NCBI GenBank assembly: GCA_019746105.1
Contig: JAIESK010000020.1
Location: forward strand, 1-32,903
Direction of reading: 5' to 3'
DNA from: Alphaproteobacteria bacterium
GTDB lineage: Bacteria > Pseudomonadota > Alphaproteobacteria > UBA9655
Length of the DNA: 32,903 nucleotides
The position numbers and the translations under genes were made by a program. The stretch's first letter is position 1; the number at the start of each line of letters is the position of its first letter. This document shows, piece by piece, positions 31,260 to 32,903 of the stretch. The notes below the pieces were generated by a model. That model saw only the letters and a list, made by a program, of their open reading frames with translations, did not search any database and was not told where the DNA came from.

Positions 31260-32669
31260 ATGACAAAAGTCAACCCTTCATCCTTCGTGCAGATATCTAA
31301 AATCAAAAACAAAAATTCTTCAAATGATAACAAAGATCAAGAAATCAAGAGGAAGGTTTTACTTTCTGCGATCATCGGTAACGGTCTTGAATTTTATGAT
31401 TTTGCTCTTTTTGGGGCCTTTTCTGTGGCTTTTTCTACCCTCTTCTTTGCCGAAGACTCCGTTTCATCTTTGGTTAAAACCCTTTCAATTTTTGCTTTGG
31501 CTTTTTTTGTAAGACCTCTGGGCTCTATCTTCTTTGGGTATTTAGGAGATCGGTTTGGACGCAAAAAAGCTTTAAGTTATTCAATTGTCTTTATGGGCCT
31601 TTTTACCTTTCTCATTGGCTGCCTCCCTCTCTATAAAGAGGTCGGTTATTTAGCGCCCCTCCTTCTTTTAGGATGTCGATTGGGACAAGGATTCTGCCTA
31701 GGAGGAGAAAACAATGGGTCGTCCATCTTTTTGCTTGAACATCTGAAGGCAAGGAAAGGCTTTGCCGGAGCTCTTATTCTGACAGGAGGCGCCATTGGAA
31801 CCATCCTTGCCACAGGACTTTCTGCCATTGCTAACCTTCCTGAAATGCCAGAGTGGGCGTGGCGCATCCCTTTTATTTGCGGCATTCTTATTGGTCTTTT
31901 AGGAAACTATATTCGTCGTTTCATTGATGAAACCCCAGAGTTTATTTCAACAAAGGAAAAGAATGAAAGAAAGGCCCCTCTCCTCTTTGTTTTTACTCAC
32001 TACCCCAAGCCTTTTCTATGCGCTATTGGCATTGGGGGGATGAATGGAGTGCTTGCCTATACACTTGTTGTATACCTTAATGTCTATTTGTCCACAGTTG
32101 TCAATTATTCGCTAGCGAGTGCTCTCTTTTCTTCTTGTGTGGGGCTTATTATTTTTGGATGCCTTGCTCCCTTAATAGGACACATAGCTGATAAAATTGG
32201 TGAAAGAAAAGTCATGAGTGCTGGCTGCCTTTTAACTTTTTGCTCCTCGCCTTTTCTTTTTTATCTCTTGCAACAAAAGAGTATTACTTCTGTCTTCGCA
32301 GCTATTTTCCTTTCCGCCCTTATGATGGGGAGTTTCAATGCCCCCACCAATGCGCTTTTACAACGGCTTTTTCCAACAGAAGTTCGCTATACGGGAATTG
32401 CTTTAGGGTATGCTGTGGGTATCGCTCTTTTAGGAGGAACCCAACCTTTAATCTGCACCTATCTTATCGAAACGACGCAAAACCCGCTGTCACCTGCTCT
32501 TTATCTAATGTTTGCTGCCTGCGTTGGTGGAGCTGCTTTGTCTTTCTCAAGAAAAGCAACCGATGCATCTCTTGGTTTTTCACAAATAATGCCAGAATAT
32601 TCTCTCCCATCTAGCCGCAAATCATTAGGAATTCCAACGCGCGAAAAAAAGGTAGCTTCTAAAACATAA
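31260..32669 (+). CDS. MFS transporter, metabolite:H+ symporter (ProP-like) family
   Basis: This is a 12-helix inner-membrane proton symporter of the MHS group, which carries solutes such as proline/betaine or dicarboxylates. The start IGNGLEFYDFALFGAFS and the motif GYLGDRFGRKKA (about residue 93) are diagnostic of the group, as are the GGENNGSSIFLLEH and RIPFICGILIGLLG blocks. GHIADKIGERKVM is the second-half equivalent. The 469-aa protein has a polar 35-residue N-terminal tail. Its last 45 residues or so (after TM12) are encoded antisense to the convergent methyltransferase gene, so this tail may be recent. The substrate cannot be named from sequence. The ATG at 31260 has a GGGAGA site. 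Confidence 0.88.
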   Translation: MTKVNPSSFVQISKIKNKNSSNDNKDQEIKRKVLLSAIIGNGLEFYDFALFGAFSVAFSTLFFAEDSVSSLVKTLSIFALAFFVRPLGSIFFGYLGDRFGRKKALSYSIVFMGLFTFLIGCLPLYKEVGYLAPLLLLGCRLGQGFCLGGENNGSSIFLLEHLKARKGFAGALILTGGAIGTILATGLSAIANLPEMPEWAWRIPFICGILIGLLGNYIRRFIDETPEFISTKEKNERKAPLLFVFTHYPKPFLCAIGIGGMNGVLAYTLVVYLNVYLSTVVNYSLASALFSSCVGLIIFGCLAPLIGHIADKIGERKVMSAGCLLTFCSSPFLFYLLQQKSITSVFAAIFLSALMMGSFNAPTNALLQRLFPTEVRYTGIALGYAVGIALLGGTQPLICTYLIETTQNPLSPALYLMFAACVGGAALSFSRKATDASLGFSQIMPEYSLPSSRKSLGIPTREKKVASKT

Positions 32670-32903
32670 AAACCAAATTTTGTTGCCAAGCGTTTCAACT
32701 CATTAATACAAAAAACAATATTCATTTTTGGCAGAAGATGTGCTCTTTGCGGGACATATTCTGCAATATCCGCAATATACCCTGGCCATTCGTAAAGCTC
32801 TCTCTTGCTTTCGTAAATAGGAAGAAAAGAAGATAGAGTAGCTTGATAAGGACTACTTGTTGTGAGGAAAAGTTTACCTCCCCCCTTTAAAACCTTAAAG
32901 ATG
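32501..32903 (-). CDS. SAM-dependent methyltransferase, C-terminal part (start outside window)
   Basis: The frame is open from the window edge to TGA-free sequence ending at the stop at 32501, giving the last 133 residues. It enters with FKVLKGGGKLFLTTSSPY, the typical strand-4 region of class I methyltransferases (...L.PGG.L...TP). It continues to ELKRLATKFGFYVLEATFFS and RVGIPNDLRLDGREYSG, a C-terminal block I associate with bacterial SAM methyltransferases. The last 25 residues or so (after IICEKP) look unrelated to the family and lie antisense to the last helix of the MFS transporter, so the stop may have moved. The overlap with that gene is 169 nt. The substrate is unknown. Confidence 0.7.
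   Translation of the reverse strand, partial: IFKVLKGGGKLFLTTSSPYQATLSSFLPIYESKRELYEWPGYIADIAEYVPQRAHLLPKMNIVFCINELKRLATKFGFYVLEATFFSRVGIPNDLRLDGREYSGIICEKPRDASVAFLEKDKAAPPTQAANIR

Overview
The window comes from a low-to-moderate GC alphaproteobacterium. The isc gene order resembles the one I recall from Rickettsia: Rrf2 regulator, two cysteine desulfurases in tandem, iscU, iscA, hscB, hscA. Short dispersed palindromes, toxin-antitoxin genes, broken genes and a large disordered eukaryote-like protein suggest a host-associated lineage of the Rickettsiales/Holosporales type. That placement is inference; no marker gene here fixes the family.

Layout. 1-262: the 3' end of the RNase P RNA gene, followed by a palindromic element. 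262-6816: a Kef-type antiporter, a membrane-anchored Sel1 protein, a cysteine desulfurase with an N-terminal signal peptide, a secreted helical protein of unknown function and a PlsC-type acyltransferase. 6950-7023: tRNA-Gln(CTG). 7040-12352 (minus): the isc operon for Fe-S cluster assembly, behind a promoter overlapped by a near-consensus IscR type 1 site. Its hscA lacks the C-terminal lid and no ferredoxin gene follows. 12497-13158: a MntA/HepT (type VII) toxin-antitoxin pair, divergent from isc. 13235-16317: a three-gene valine-degradation operon (acyl-CoA dehydrogenase, 3-hydroxyisobutyryl-CoA hydrolase, 3-hydroxyisobutyrate dehydrogenase). 16319-19150 (minus): a 943-residue disordered protein whose C-terminus resembles an actin/Arp2/3-binding WH2-central-acidic module. 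19478-24555: glmM and a three-domain lysophospholipid transporter/acyltransferase/acyl-ACP synthetase. 24545-25149: a HigA-type antitoxin with a HigB-type toxin broken by an amber codon. 25302-27282: two paralogous six-helix membrane proteins, one of them bracketed by inverted copies of a dispersed repeat. 27571-29052: a TPR-like protein cut off from its signal peptide by an in-frame TAA. 29233-32903: exonuclease III, a periplasmic metallo-beta-lactamase-fold hydrolase, an MHS-type MFS transporter and the 3' part of a methyltransferase.

The least expected pattern is at gene 3' ends. At aas and at the exonuclease III gene, the next gene is convergent, overlaps the 3' end, and has a second copy of the host gene's last codons on its far side. 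The inserted DNA therefore seems to have supplied a replacement 3' end and displaced the original one. A third convergent junction (MFS transporter/methyltransferase) overlaps by 169 nt, but its far side lies outside the window. The other leading candidates are the apparently exported cysteine desulfurase and the actin-nucleator-like C-terminus of the disordered protein.
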